Source: Pseudonocardia sulfidoxydans NBRC 16205 (lineage in GTDB: Bacteria; Actinomycetota; Actinomycetes; Mycobacteriales; Pseudonocardiaceae). Taken from it: DNA of 64,000 nucleotides. The notes under the pieces were generated by a model that worked only from the letters and a program-made list of their open reading frames with translations, was not told the DNA's origin and made no database searches. The stretch is taken from positions 1 to 64,000 of the forward strand of contig NZ_BJVJ01000024.1 of NCBI RefSeq assembly GCF_007989085.1, given 5' to 3'. This document shows, piece by piece, positions 27,056 to 36,240 of this stretch. How positions within the stretch are numbered: position 1 is the stretch's first letter; the number at the start of each line of letters is the position of its first letter. A program made the translations under genes and the position numbers.

Positions 27056-29344
27056 GTGACCGGGACCGTTCGCCAGCTGGACTCCGTCGACTCCGTCGAG
27101 CGCGCCGCATCCACCCCCGACCAGCCGCAGCCCTATGTGGAGCTGGGTCTGAAGGACGACGAGTACGCGCGGATCCGCGACATCCTCGGCCGTCGACCCA
27201 CCGACGCCGAGCTGGCGATGTACTCGGTGATGTGGAGCGAGCACTGCTCGTACAAGTCGTCGAAGGTGCACCTGCGCTACTTCGGTGAGACCACCACCGA
27301 GGAGATGCGCGCGAAGATGCTGGCGGGCATCGGTGAGAACGCGGGCGTCGTCGAGGTGGGCGACGGCTGGGCGGTGACGTTCAAGGTCGAGTCGCACAAC
27401 CACCCGTCCTACGTGGAGCCCTACCAGGGCGCGGCCACGGGCGTCGGCGGGATCGTGCGCGACATCATGGCGATGGGTGCCCGGCCGATCGCGGTGGCCG
27501 ACCCGCTGCGCTTCGGTCCGGCCGATGCGCCGGACACCGCGCGGGTGCTGCCCGGTGTCGTGGCGGGCGTCGGTGGCTACGGCAACTCCCTGGGCCTGCC
27601 CAACATCGGCGGCGAGGTCGTGTTCGACGCGGGCTATGCCGGGAACCCGCTGGTCAACGCCATGTGCGTCGGGTCGATGCGGGTCGAGGACCTGCACCTG
27701 GCCTTCGCGTCGGGCACCGGCAACAAGATCATCTTGTTCGGCGCCCGCACGGGTCTCGACGGGATCGGCGGCGTCTCGGTGCTGGCCAGCGAGACGTTCG
27801 ACGCCGACGCCGGCGGCCGCAAGAAGCTCCCGAGCGTGCAGGTGGGCGACCCGTTCACCGAGAAGGTGCTCATCGAGTGCTGCCTGGAGCTGTTCCACGC
27901 GGGGCTCGTCGTCGGCATCCAGGACCTGGGTGGCGCGGGCCTGTCGTGCGCGACGAGCGAGCTGGCCAGCGCGGGCGACGGCGGCATGCACGTCGACCTC
28001 GACGTGGTGCCGCTGCGCGCGGAGGGCATGACGGCGGCGGAGATCCTGTCCAGCGAGTCGCAGGAGCGCATGTGCGCGGTCGTGCGGCCCGAGGACGTCG
28101 ACGCGTTCATGGCGGTCTGCGCGAAGTGGGACACGATCGCGACGGTCATCGGCGAGGTGACCGACGGTGACCGGCTGCGGATCAGCCACCGCGGCGAGAC
28201 GGTCGTCGACGTGCCGCCGCGCACCGTCGCCCACGACGGCCCGGTGTACGAGCGGCCCGTCGGGCGCGGGGCGGGGCAGGACGCGCTGCAGGCCGACGTG
28301 GCCGACCGGCTGCCGCGACCGGCGTCGCCGTCGGAGCTGCGCGCGGAGATCCTGCGGATGGCGGCCAGCCCGAACCTGTGCAGCCGGGCGTGGGTCACCG
28401 AGCAGTACGACCGCTACGTCCGTGGCAACACCGCGTCTGCGCAGCCGGCCGACACCGGCGTCGTGCGCATCGACGAGGAGACCGGCCGCGGCATCGCCGT
28501 CTCCACCGACTGCAATGCCCGGTTCACCGCGCTCGACCCGTACGCGGGTGCGCAGCTGGCGCTGGCCGAGGCGTACCGCAACGTGGCCGTCTCCGGTGCG
28601 GTCCCGGCCGCGGTGACCAACTGCCTGAACTTCGGCTCGCCCGAGGACCCGCACGTCATGTGGCAGTTCTCGCAGGCCGTGCGGGGCCTGGCCGACGGCT
28701 GCGCGCAGCTGGGCATCCCGGTCACCGGCGGCAACGTCAGCTTCTACAACCAGACGGGCGACCGCGCGATCCTGCCGACGCCGGTGATCGGCGTCCTCGG
28801 CGTGATCGACGACGTCGCGCGGCGGGTGCGCAGCGGGTTCACCGGTGCGGGCGACGCCGTCGTGCTCCTGGGTGCGACGCGCGACGAGCTGGATGGCAGC
28901 GAGTGGGCGCACGTCGTCCACGACCACCTGGGTGGGTTGCCGCCGGCGGTCGACCTGGCCGCGGAGCAGCGGTTGGCGGAGCTGCTCGCCGCGGCGTCGG
29001 CCGAGGGTGAGCTGCGCGGCTCGCACGACCTTTCCGACGGCGGCCTGGCGCAGGCGCTGGTCGAGGCGGTCCTCGTCGGGGGCAACGGCGCCGAGGTGGC
29101 GCTGCCGGCGGGGCTCGACCCGTTCGTCGCGATGTTCAGCGAGTCGGCGGGCCGGGTGCTGGTCACGGTCGCCGCCGCCGACGTCGACGCGTTCCTGGCG
29201 CGGGCCGGATCGGCGGGGGTCCCCGCCGAACGGATCGGCACCACGGGTGGCGACGGGCTGCGGATCGAGACGCTCACCCCGCTGTCGGCCGAGGAGCTGC
29301 GGGAGGCGTGGGAGGGCACGCTGCCGAGGCTGTTCGGTGTCTGA
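27056..29344 (+). CDS. purL: phosphoribosylformylglycinamidine synthase, synthetase subunit PurL
   Basis: A 762-residue small-type PurL that needs PurS and PurQ. Seen: [29 protein letters not shown], and [10 protein letters not shown] in the second half. It converts FGAR to FGAM using ATP and ammonia from PurQ. The sterol-carrier-like gene begins at a GTG 8 nt before the purL stop. The opposite strand carries a 918-codon open frame that is only a GC-rich shadow. Confidence 0.97.
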   Translation: MTGTVRQLDSVDSVERAASTPDQPQPYVELGLKDDEYARIRDILGRRPTDAELAMYSVMWSEHCSYKSSKVHLRYFGETTTEEMRAKMLAGIGENAGVVEVGDGWAVTFKVESHNHPSYVEPYQGAATGVGGIVRDIMAMGARPIAVADPLRFGPADAPDTARVLPGVVAGVGGYGNSLGLPNIGGEVVFDAGYAGNPLVNAMCVGSMRVEDLHLAFASGTGNKIILFGARTGLDGIGGVSVLASETFDADAGGRKKLPSVQVGDPFTEKVLIECCLELFHAGLVVGIQDLGGAGLSCATSELASAGDGGMHVDLDVVPLRAEGMTAAEILSSESQERMCAVVRPEDVDAFMAVCAKWDTIATVIGEVTDGDRLRISHRGETVVDVPPRTVAHDGPVYERPVGRGAGQDALQADVADRLPRPASPSELRAEILRMAASPNLCSRAWVTEQYDRYVRGNTASAQPADTGVVRIDEETGRGIAVSTDCNARFTALDPYAGAQLALAEAYRNVAVSGAVPAAVTNCLNFGSPEDPHVMWQFSQAVRGLADGCAQLGIPVTGGNVSFYNQTGDRAILPTPVIGVLGVIDDVARRVRSGFTGAGDAVVLLGATRDELDGSEWAHVVHDHLGGLPPAVDLAAEQRLAELLAAASAEGELRGSHDLSDGGLAQALVEAVLVGGNGAEVALPAGLDPFVAMFSESAGRVLVTVAAADVDAFLARAGSAGVPAERIGTTGGDGLRIETLTPLSAEELREAWEGTLPRLFGV

Positions 29345-29756
29345 CCCCGGACCTTCGGCGCCCGACCCCGGACCTTCGGCGCCCGACCCCGGACCTTCGG
29401 CGCCCGACCCGGGGCCGGAGTGCGGCCCCGATCCGATCGGGGTCTGGCTCGCGGGCGGCGAGCAGCCCGACCGGGCGACGCTGAAGGCGGCGGTGAAGGC
29501 GAGTCTCGCGCGGCTGGTCGAGCGGGCGCCCGGGCACACCGTGGAGGTGCGCGTTCCGCCGTTCGGCGCGGTGCAGTGCGTCGAGGGGCCCAGGCACACC
29601 CGCGGGAACCCGCCGAACGTCGTCGAGACCGATCCGAGGACGTGGCTCGCGCTCTCCCGCGGTATCCTCACCTGGTGTGATGCGGTTCACACGGGCGTGC
29701 TGACGGCGTCCGGATCGCGTGCACCCGAGGTGGCGACGTTGCTACCGATGCGCTGA
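29337..29756 (+). CDS. sterol-carrier-family small protein (Rv0807-like)
   Basis: A 139-residue protein of the small family that lies beside purL/purF in actinobacteria, annotated as sterol carrier-like. Its core runs from G-V-W-L-A-G-G to [11 protein letters not shown], followed by [10 protein letters not shown]. The first 30 residues are three 7-residue repeats D-P-G-P-S-A-P encoded by a 21-bp tandem DNA repeat. The GTG start overlaps purL by 8 nt, so translation is coupled. Ligand not known. Confidence 0.8.
   Translation: MSDPGPSAPDPGPSAPDPGPSAPDPGPECGPDPIGVWLAGGEQPDRATLKAAVKASLARLVERAPGHTVEVRVPPFGAVQCVEGPRHTRGNPPNVVETDPRTWLALSRGILTWCDAVHTGVLTASGSRAPEVATLLPMR
29343..29405 (+). repeat. 21-bp tandem repeat, 3 units
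   Basis: Three identical 21-bp units (29343-29363, 29364-29384, 29385-29405), then a partial unit. They straddle the purL stop and the first codons of the sterol-carrier-like gene. Because 21 is a multiple of 3, copy-number change keeps the frame. Confidence 0.95.
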
Positions 29757-29758
29757 CA

Positions 29759-29782
29759 GCAGGTGACGTCCTCATCACCTGC
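29759..29782 (+). terminator. hairpin after the purL unit
   Basis: GCAGGTGA and TCACCTGC form a perfect 8-bp stem around CGTCCTCA, starting 3 nt after the sterol-carrier-like stop. No U-run follows; a plausible intrinsic or Rho-assisted terminator. Confidence 0.5.
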
Positions 29783-29895
29783 ACGGATGATCCGCAACAC
29801 CTGCCGGTGGCGAAACAGCCTTCGGCGGTCGAGGATGGCGCCGCAGAGTGCGCGATCGTGCGGTCGTCACGCGACGGGCGACGGAGGTGACGGGC

Positions 29896-32112
29896 ATGGT
29901 CGTGGCACGGCTGCCCGGACCGTCCGACCGGGCCACCCCGGAACCGGGCCGGGCCCTGCGCGCCGTCGAGCCGGTCGAGCCCGTCGGCGCCGGCCCCTCG
30001 ACACCCGATCCGGCCAGCCGGCTCGCCGACCGCTGGGCCGATCTGCTGCCCGGCGCCGGCAGCCCCGCCATCGGCCAGCTCCGCACGCTGCTGCGGCGAC
30101 TGTCGACGGTGCTGCGCGCCGACCCGTTCTGGCCGCCCACCGCGCGCCGGATCGGCGCCTCGTTGTACCACTGCGGACCCGCCAAGCGCCCCCTCGGGGC
30201 GGGCGGCCCCCAGCCCGAGGAGCTCCTCCCGCCGACGCTGGGCCTGCTGCGCAGCGACGCGCAGGCGATGCTCGGCACCCCGGGCCCCGAGGGCGCCCGC
30301 CGCCTGGCCACGGCGCTCGACCAGCTCGTCGCCGGCTACCTCGCCGCGATGCGTGAGCGTGCCGAGAGCGAACGGCAGGACCTCCTCACCGCCACCCGCT
30401 GGCCGCCGGAGGACCTGCAGCGCGTCCTCACCGACGGCGACCTGCACTACCGCGCCCTCTACCTGCGCGGGCGGGTCGGCATCGCCGTCGGCAGTCTCGC
30501 CGGCGACGTCATCGACGCCAACCCCGCCCTCTACCGGCTCTTCGGCGCCGACCAGCCGCCCGAGCTCCCGCACGCGGCCGCCGACTTCGTCCACCCCGAC
30601 GACCTGGCCACGTTCGTCGAGAGCTACCACCGGGTCGCGTCCGCCGACGGGCCCGACAGCGTCGAGATCGACGTCCGGCTGGTGCGGCCCGACCGGATCG
30701 TCGTCTGGGCCCGCCTCAACGCCACCCTCGTCCGCAACGACCGCGGTGAGCCCGACCGGGTCGTCGCCGTCGTCCAGGACATCTCCGAACGGCACCGGCT
30801 GCGGTCCCGCCTCGAACGGGCCGCCACCCTCGACCGGCTGACCCAGCTGCCCAACCGCGGCGTCGCCGAGGCGCAGCTGCGGCAGGCGTTCGCACCCGGG
30901 GCCGCCCGCCGGGCCGGGCTGTGCGCCGTCGACGTCGACGGGTTCCGCTCCGTCAACGACACCCTCGGCCACGCGGTCGGCGACGAGCTGCTGTTCGCGG
31001 TGGCCGGCCGGCTGCAGATGGCGGCGGGCGACCACCTCGTCACCCGCACCGGCGGTGACGACTTCGCCGTGCTCGCCGTCGACACCACCGGCGCCGACGA
31101 CATGAAGGCCCTCGCCGACCGGCTCCTCGACGCGCTGGGACCACCGTTCCAGCTGGCGGGCCGGTCGTTGACGGTCACGGCCAGCATCGGGGTCAGCGAG
31201 GCGCCGACGGCCACGACCGTCCCCGAGGAGCTCATGCGCTCCGCCGACGTCGCACTGTCGTGGGCCAAGGCGCAGGGCGGCGGGCGCCGGGTGCTGTTCG
31301 ACCCGGAGCGCGACGCCGGCGAGGCCGCCCGGTCCACACTGCTCGCGGGCCTGCCCGAGGCCGTCGACCGCGGCGAGTTCCGGCTCGCCTTCCAGCCGCT
31401 CGTGCGGCTGCGCGACGAGCACGTCCTCGGCACCGAGGCGCTCGTACGGTGGCAGCACCCCGTCGAGGGTGTCCTCGGGCCGGGCCGGTTCATCGAGCTC
31501 GCCGAACGCAGCGGCGCGATCGTGTCCCTCGGTCGCTGGGTGCTGCGCGAGTCGTGCCGGCAGGCCGCCGGATGGCACGAACGGCTCGGCGACGCCTCGC
31601 CCTACGTCAGCGTCAACGTCTCACCGGTGCAGCTGGTCGCGCCCGGCTGGTTCGACGCCGTCACCGACGCGCTGGCCGAGTCGGGGCTGCCGCCGCGCAA
31701 GCTGCAGCTGGAGATCACCGAGCAGGCCGTCCTCGGCGACGAGGCGCTCGCCCTCGACGTGCTGGGCGCCCTGCGCGGCGCCGACGTGCGGCTGGCCCTC
31801 GACGACTTCGGCACCGGCTGGTCGAGCCTCGCGTGGCTGCGGCGGCTCCCCGTGCACGCCCTCAAGATCGACGGCTCGTTCATCGACGGGCTGCGCCACC
31901 CCGCCCCCGACCCGATGGACGAGAGCATCGTCCGCGCGCTGGTCGAGCTGGCCCACGCGCTCGACCTCGAGGTCACCGCCGAGTGGGTGGAGACGCGCAC
32001 GCAGGCCGAGCGGCTCGAACGCCTGGGCTGCGACCTCGGCCAGGGCCGCTGGTTCGGCGACGCCGGCCCCGCGGCATGGGTGCCCGACCTGGTGCGCCGC
32101 TCCCTGCGCTGA
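29896..32112 (+). CDS. PAS-GGDEF-EAL cyclic-di-GMP protein
   Basis: A 738-residue cytoplasmic protein: an N-terminal helical region of about 200 residues, a PAS domain (A-G-D-V-I-D-A-N-P-A-L-Y-R-L-F-G), a GGDEF domain with the variant motif G-G-D-D-F, and an EAL domain with intact T-E-A-L-V-R-W, L-E-I-T-E, L-D-D-F-G-T-G and L-K-I-D-G. The EAL half should hydrolyse cyclic-di-GMP; the D-for-E change in GGDEF leaves synthesis uncertain. The ATG at 29896 is preferred because GGAGG lies 8 nt upstream; a GTG at 29848 is alternative. It sits alone between purL and purF. Confidence 0.9.
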   Translation: MVVARLPGPSDRATPEPGRALRAVEPVEPVGAGPSTPDPASRLADRWADLLPGAGSPAIGQLRTLLRRLSTVLRADPFWPPTARRIGASLYHCGPAKRPLGAGGPQPEELLPPTLGLLRSDAQAMLGTPGPEGARRLATALDQLVAGYLAAMRERAESERQDLLTATRWPPEDLQRVLTDGDLHYRALYLRGRVGIAVGSLAGDVIDANPALYRLFGADQPPELPHAAADFVHPDDLATFVESYHRVASADGPDSVEIDVRLVRPDRIVVWARLNATLVRNDRGEPDRVVAVVQDISERHRLRSRLERAATLDRLTQLPNRGVAEAQLRQAFAPGAARRAGLCAVDVDGFRSVNDTLGHAVGDELLFAVAGRLQMAAGDHLVTRTGGDDFAVLAVDTTGADDMKALADRLLDALGPPFQLAGRSLTVTASIGVSEAPTATTVPEELMRSADVALSWAKAQGGGRRVLFDPERDAGEAARSTLLAGLPEAVDRGEFRLAFQPLVRLRDEHVLGTEALVRWQHPVEGVLGPGRFIELAERSGAIVSLGRWVLRESCRQAAGWHERLGDASPYVSVNVSPVQLVAPGWFDAVTDALAESGLPPRKLQLEITEQAVLGDEALALDVLGALRGADVRLALDDFGTGWSSLAWLRRLPVHALKIDGSFIDGLRHPAPDPMDESIVRALVELAHALDLEVTAEWVETRTQAERLERLGCDLGQGRWFGDAGPAAWVPDLVRRSLR

Positions 32113-32185
32113 CCGGCCCGATATTCCCGTGGGCGGCGATCGGTGACGCCGGTCCCGTGGGATGGGTTCTCGACCAGCGGCCGCG

Positions 32186-32191
32186 TAGAAT
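32186..32191 (+). promoter_or_regulatory. -10 box upstream of purF
   Basis: TAGAAT, a good actinobacterial -10, 44 nt before the proposed purF start. An AGGAG ribosome-binding site at 32221-32225 lies between them. Confidence 0.5.
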
Positions 32192-32235
32192 CGGCGCACG
32201 GTGTTGCCCGCCGTCAGCCGAGGAGAGTGTGTGCG

Positions 32236-33813
32236 TTGAGTTCCGGCAGGAACGAGCACCCCGCCCCCAATCCCGACACCGACGACGACGTCCCGCACGA
32301 CGAGTGCGGTGTGTTCGGCGTGTGGGCGCCCGGTGAGGAGGTGTCCAAGCTCGCCTACTACGGGCTGTTCGCCATCCAGCACCGCGGCCAGGAGTCCGCA
32401 GGTATCGCCGTCTCCGACGGCCACCGCATGGTGGTGTTCAAGGACCTCGGTCTGGTGAGCCAGGTGTTCGACGAGCAGACGTTGTCGTCGCTGCGCGGGC
32501 ACCTCGCCGTCGGTCACAACCGCTACTCCACGACCGGGTCCAGCACCTGGGAGAACGCGCAGCCGACGTTCCGGACCACCGCCACCGGCAGCGGCGTGGC
32601 CCTGGCCCACAACGGCAACCTCGTCAACACCGCCGAGATGCGCGACGAGATCGCCGCCCGCGGCCTGGCCGGCGGCTCGTTTCGCGCCAGCACCGACTCC
32701 GACCTGCTGTGCGAGCTCATGGCCGCCGACGCCGCCGACACCGGCCTCGAGGAGGCCGCCATGCGTGTCCTGCCGCGGGCCCGTGGCGCGTTCTCGCTGG
32801 TCTTTGCCGACGAGAGCACCCTCTACGCGGCCCGCGACCCGCAGGGCGTCCGCCCGCTCGTGCTCGGTCGGCTGGAGCGCGGCTGGGTCGTCGCCAGCGA
32901 GACCGCGGCGCTCGACATCGTGGGCGCCTCCATGGTCCGCGAGGTCGAGCCCGGCGAGCTCATCGCCATCGACGAGAACGGCATGCGCAGCTCGCGGTTC
33001 GCCAACCCCGAGCCCAAGGGCTGCGTGTTCGAGTACGTCTACATCGCCCGCCCCGACACCACGATCTCCGGCCGCTCCGTGCACGCGACGCGTGTCGAGA
33101 TCGGCCGCCGGCTCGCCCAGGAGCACCCCGTCGAGGCCGACCTGGTGATCCCGGTCCCCGAGTCGGGAACCCCCGCCGCGATCGGCTACGCGCAGGGCTC
33201 CGGCATCGACTACGGCCAGGGGCTGGTCAAGAACTCCTACGTCGGCCGCACCTTCATCCAGCCGTCGCAGACCATCCGCCAGCTCGGTATCCGGCTCAAG
33301 CTCAACCCGCTGCGCGACGTGATCCGCGGCAAGCGCCTGGTCGTCGTCGACGACTCGATCGTCCGCGGCAACACCCAGCGCGCCCTGGTCCGGATGCTGC
33401 GCGAGGCCGGCGCCGTCGAGGTGCACGTGCGCATCGCGTCCCCGCCCGTGCGCTGGCCCTGCTTCTACGGCATCGACTTCGCCACGCGCGCCGAGCTGCT
33501 CGCCAGCGGCCTCGACGTCGACGGCGTCCGCCGCTCGATCGGCGCCGACACCCTCGGCTACGTGTCGATCGACAACATGGTCGCGGCCACCGAGCAGCCC
33601 CGCAGCCGGCTCTGCTGCGCCTGTTTCGACGGCGAGTACCCCATCGCGCTGCCCGAGGAGGCGCGCCTGGGCAAACACCTGCTCGAGCTGGGCGACGACC
33701 GGGCCGCCGCCGACGCGACGAAGAGCTTCGCCGGCGTCGCCGCGGAGGTGTCGGGCGATGCCGCGCCACTCTCGGTCGGCTACGGTGCGGCGGACGCCCT
33801 GCGTCGTCCCTGA
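32236..33813 (+). CDS. purF: amidophosphoribosyltransferase
   Basis: A 525-residue first enzyme of purine synthesis, transferring glutamine-derived ammonia to PRPP. The nucleophile Cys lies in H-D-E-C-G-V-F-G after a propeptide of about 20 residues; the PRPP motif is V-V-V-D-D-S-I-V-R-G-N-T. Cysteines in R-W-P-C-F-Y-G and R-L-C-C-A-C-F fit the iron-sulfur (B. subtilis-like) type. The start is taken as the TTG at 32236, 10 nt after AGGAG; a GTG at 32227 is too close to that site. Confidence 0.95.
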   Translation: MSSGRNEHPAPNPDTDDDVPHDECGVFGVWAPGEEVSKLAYYGLFAIQHRGQESAGIAVSDGHRMVVFKDLGLVSQVFDEQTLSSLRGHLAVGHNRYSTTGSSTWENAQPTFRTTATGSGVALAHNGNLVNTAEMRDEIAARGLAGGSFRASTDSDLLCELMAADAADTGLEEAAMRVLPRARGAFSLVFADESTLYAARDPQGVRPLVLGRLERGWVVASETAALDIVGASMVREVEPGELIAIDENGMRSSRFANPEPKGCVFEYVYIARPDTTISGRSVHATRVEIGRRLAQEHPVEADLVIPVPESGTPAAIGYAQGSGIDYGQGLVKNSYVGRTFIQPSQTIRQLGIRLKLNPLRDVIRGKRLVVVDDSIVRGNTQRALVRMLREAGAVEVHVRIASPPVRWPCFYGIDFATRAELLASGLDVDGVRRSIGADTLGYVSIDNMVAATEQPRSRLCCACFDGEYPIALPEEARLGKHLLELGDDRAAADATKSFAGVAAEVSGDAAPLSVGYGAADALRRP

Positions 33814-33837
33814 CGGGATCCCGCGACCCGGGATGCC

Positions 33838-33868
33838 GAGCCCGGGCCGCGCACGCCGGTCCGGGCTC
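33838..33868 (+). terminator. hairpin in the purF-purM gap
   Basis: GAGCCCGG pairs with CCGGGCTC; inner G/C bases extend it. A second small palindrome (33877-33891) follows. The 269-nt gap holds nothing else recognisable. It may reduce read-through from purF into purM. Confidence 0.35.
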
Positions 33869-34082
33869 GACCGTCCGGCCGGTGACCGGCCATGATGATC
33901 CAGGGCGTCCGTCGTCGGGTCCACGACGCGCGGAACCCGGTGCGGGCCACGGGCCGGGGACCATGCCGACGACCTGCGCCGACGACCCACGGCCGCGCCC
34001 CGCGGCCGCCAGACGACAGGCCGCACCCGCGGCCGTGACAGACAGGGCGCCCACCAGGGCGGCCGTCAGGAGCGATCACCCC

Positions 34083-35207
34083 ATGCCGCCCACGCCGACC
34101 GTGCCCGAGGACAACGTGCAGGACCGCGAGGACACCCCGCGGGCCAGCTACGCGTCGGCGGGCGTCGACATCGAGGCCGGGGAGAAGGCCGTCGAGGCGT
34201 TCCGCCCGCACGCCGAGATGGCGACGCGTCCCGAGGTCCTCGGCGGCATCGGCGGGTTCGCCGGACTGTTCGCACCGAAGCTGAGCCGCTACACCGAGCC
34301 GGTGCTCGCGGCGTCCACCGACGGCGTCGGCACGAAGGTCGCCGTCGCCCAGGCCATGGACAAGCACGACACGATCGGCCTCGACCTGGTCGCCATGGTC
34401 GTCGACGACCTGGTCGTGTGCGGTGCCGAGCCGCTGTTCCTGCAGGACTACATCGCCGTCGGCAAGCTCGTCCCCGAGCAGGTGGCGTCGATCGTCAAGG
34501 GCATCGCGGAAGGCTGCAAGCAGGCCGGCTGCGCCCTGCTGGGCGGCGAGACCGCCGAGCACCCCGGCCTCATGGAGGCCGGCGGGTACGACATCTCCGC
34601 GACCGGTGTCGGCATCGTCGACGCCGAGGCCATGCTGCGCCCCGAGCGCGTCCGCCCAGGCGACGTCCTGCTGGCCATGGGTTCGTCGGGCCTGCACTCC
34701 AACGGGTACTCGCTGGCCCGCCACGTCCTGCTCGACATCGCGCGGATCCCGCTCGACGGGCACGTCGAGGAGTTCGGGACGACGCTCGGCGAGGAGCTGC
34801 TGATCCCGACGCGCATCTACGCCCGCGACTGCCTCGCACTGGCCGCCGAGACCGGGGTGCGGACGTTCTCCCACATCACCGGCGGCGGGCTGGCCCGCAA
34901 CCTGGAGCGGGTCCTGCCGCACGGCCTCGTCGCCGTCGCCGACCGGAGCAGCTGGACGCCCGCGCCGGTGTTCAAGCTGATCGCTTCCCGGGGCCGCGTC
35001 GAGCGGGCCGAGATGGAGAAGACGTTCAACATGGGCGTCGGAATGGTCGCCGTGCTCCCGCCCGACGACGTGGACCGTGCCCTGGCTGTGCTCACCGCGC
35101 GGCACGTGCCGTCGTGGGTGCTGGGCGAGGTGCGCCGTGGCACGGGCGACGAGCCGACGGGCGTCGGCGCGCGCGTGCAGTTGCAGGGCGAGCACCCGCG
35201 CTTCTGA
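34083..35207 (+). CDS. purM: phosphoribosylformylglycinamidine cyclo-ligase
   Basis: AIR synthetase, 374 residues, which closes the imidazole ring of FGAM with ATP. Seen: Y-A-S-A-G-V-D-I-E-A-G, S-T-D-G-V-G-T-K, the G-G-E-T-A-E-H-P-G motif and T-G-G-G-L-A-R-N-L. ATG start with GGAG about 11 nt upstream. A tandem pair of family B hairpins lies 30 nt after the stop, between purM and the convergent NrtR-like gene. Confidence 0.96.
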   Translation: MPPTPTVPEDNVQDREDTPRASYASAGVDIEAGEKAVEAFRPHAEMATRPEVLGGIGGFAGLFAPKLSRYTEPVLAASTDGVGTKVAVAQAMDKHDTIGLDLVAMVVDDLVVCGAEPLFLQDYIAVGKLVPEQVASIVKGIAEGCKQAGCALLGGETAEHPGLMEAGGYDISATGVGIVDAEAMLRPERVRPGDVLLAMGSSGLHSNGYSLARHVLLDIARIPLDGHVEEFGTTLGEELLIPTRIYARDCLALAAETGVRTFSHITGGGLARNLERVLPHGLVAVADRSSWTPAPVFKLIASRGRVERAEMEKTFNMGVGMVAVLPPDDVDRALAVLTARHVPSWVLGEVRRGTGDEPTGVGARVQLQGEHPRF

Positions 35208-35236
35208 CGGGCCCGCCGACCCGGGCCCGCCGACCC

Positions 35237-35290
35237 GCGCGCAACCTCACTGTCGCGATCCGCACGCGCAACGACCGTGAGGTTGCGCGC
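35237..35290. repeat. family B hairpin element, copy B6
   Basis: 54-nt element with arms GCGCGCAACCTCAC / GTGAGGTTGCGCGC and inner GTCG / CGAC pairs. First of a tandem pair; spacer GAAGAACC (8 nt). Confidence 0.93.
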
Positions 35291-35298
35291 GAAGAACC

Positions 35299-35352
35299 GC
35301 GCGCAACCTCACTGCTGTGTTCCGGCGTCGGGACGACCGTGAGGTTGCGCCC
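35299..35352. repeat. family B hairpin element, copy B7
   Basis: 54-nt element with the same left arm as B6; the right arm ends GAGGTTGCGCCC, so the outer pairs are partly lost. It ends 18 nt before the NrtR-like stop codon. Confidence 0.9.
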
Positions 35353-35370
35353 CGTTCTCGGGCGTGCCGC

Positions 35371-36063
35371 TCAGCCCACGCGGACGGCGGGCTCCCGCAG
35401 CATCGCCGGGTGCAGCCGGGTGGCCGGGCCACGGCGGAACAGCTGCGCCGGCCGGCCGGGGCCGCCCGTGACGTGCCGGTTCGTCGGCACAAGGAAACCG
35501 GGGGTCGAGGTGACCTTGCGGGAGAAGTTCCGCGGGTCGATCTCGGTGCGCCACACGGCCTCGTAGACGCGGCGCAGGTCGGTGACCGTGAACTCGGGCG
35601 GGCAGAAGGCAGCGGCGAGCGTCGTGTACTCGAGCGTCTCGCGGGCGCGCTCGACGCCGTCGGCGAGGATCTGGGCGTGGTCGAACGCGAGATCGGTGAC
35701 GTCGGCCACCGGGTGCCAGCCGCTGACGACGTCGGGCTGGTCGGGGTCGGGCATGTCGGGCAGCAGGGCCAGGAACGCGACGGACAGTACGCGTCCGCGG
35801 GGGTCGCGGTCGGGCGCGGCGTAGCCCGCGATCTGCTCCAGGTGCCCGGACACGCGCCCGGCGGTGCCGGCGCCGGTCTGGGCGGCCAGCTCGCGGGCCG
35901 CGGTGTCGGGCAGGTCCTCGTCGGGCGCGACGAACCCGCCGGGCAGGCCCCACGTGTCCTCGAAGGGCTTCTCGGTGCGGCGTACCAGCAGCACGCACAG
36001 CTCGTCGTCGCGGACGGTGAGGACCACCAGGTCCACGCCGACGGCGAACAGGTTGCCACGCAT
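35371..36063 (-). CDS. NrtR-like regulator (degenerate Nudix domain plus winged helix)
   Basis: A 230-residue protein with an N-terminal Nudix fold (D-T-W-G-L-P-G-G-F-V near 37-46) whose catalytic box has lost key acids: R-E-L-A-A-Q-T-G replaces R-E-x-x-E-E-x-G. The C-terminal third (L-R-R-V-Y-E-A-V-W, N-F-S-R-K-V) matches the winged-helix part of NrtR regulators, which bind ADP-ribose and control NAD metabolism. ATG at 36063 with AGGAA upstream. An inverted repeat at 36075 probably is its own operator. No NAD gene is nearby, so the targets are unknown. Confidence 0.82.
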   Translation of the reverse strand: MRGNLFAVGVDLVVLTVRDDELCVLLVRRTEKPFEDTWGLPGGFVAPDEDLPDTAARELAAQTGAGTAGRVSGHLEQIAGYAAPDRDPRGRVLSVAFLALLPDMPDPDQPDVVSGWHPVADVTDLAFDHAQILADGVERARETLEYTTLAAAFCPPEFTVTDLRRVYEAVWRTEIDPRNFSRKVTSTPGFLVPTNRHVTGGPGRPAQLFRRGPATRLHPAMLREPAVRVG

Positions 36064-36074
36064 CGTGATCCGTT

Positions 36075-36099
36075 CCTGACGTTCGAAATTCTCGTCAGG
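36075..36099 (-). promoter_or_regulatory. candidate NrtR-like operator
   Basis: Inverted repeat CCTGACG-N11-CGTCAGG, 12 nt upstream of the NrtR-like start codon. A -10-like TAGTGT (complement of 36103-36108) lies just upstream, so a bound repressor would block transcription start. Confidence 0.6.
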
Positions 36100-36240
36100 C
36101 TGACACTACCGCGATGATCCACGTCACGCGGCACGACGTGTCGCCCGCGCCCGTCCAGGACGAGCCTCTGCCGAGTCGATCGCCGCGCGCAGGAGCCGCG
36201 TTACCCCGGTCGGAGCCTGCCACCCCGACGGGCGTGTGGA

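Noticed and set aside
29343-29405. Tandem repeat as an origin or binding-site iteron
   Set aside because: It is coding, in frame, and GC-rich with no AT-rich partner.
26915-29671. A 918-codon open frame on the minus strand opposite purL
   Set aside because: It is Arg/His/Asp-rich, lacks any domain, and mirrors purL codons; a typical GC-rich shadow. The same holds for long frames opposite the VWA genes (4545-6383), purF-purM (31621-34026) and nhaA (6437-8092).
34083-35207. purM as part of a fused longer protein with the frame starting at 32709
   Set aside because: The upstream part is the +1 shadow of purF; the natural purM start at 34083 has a ribosome-binding site.
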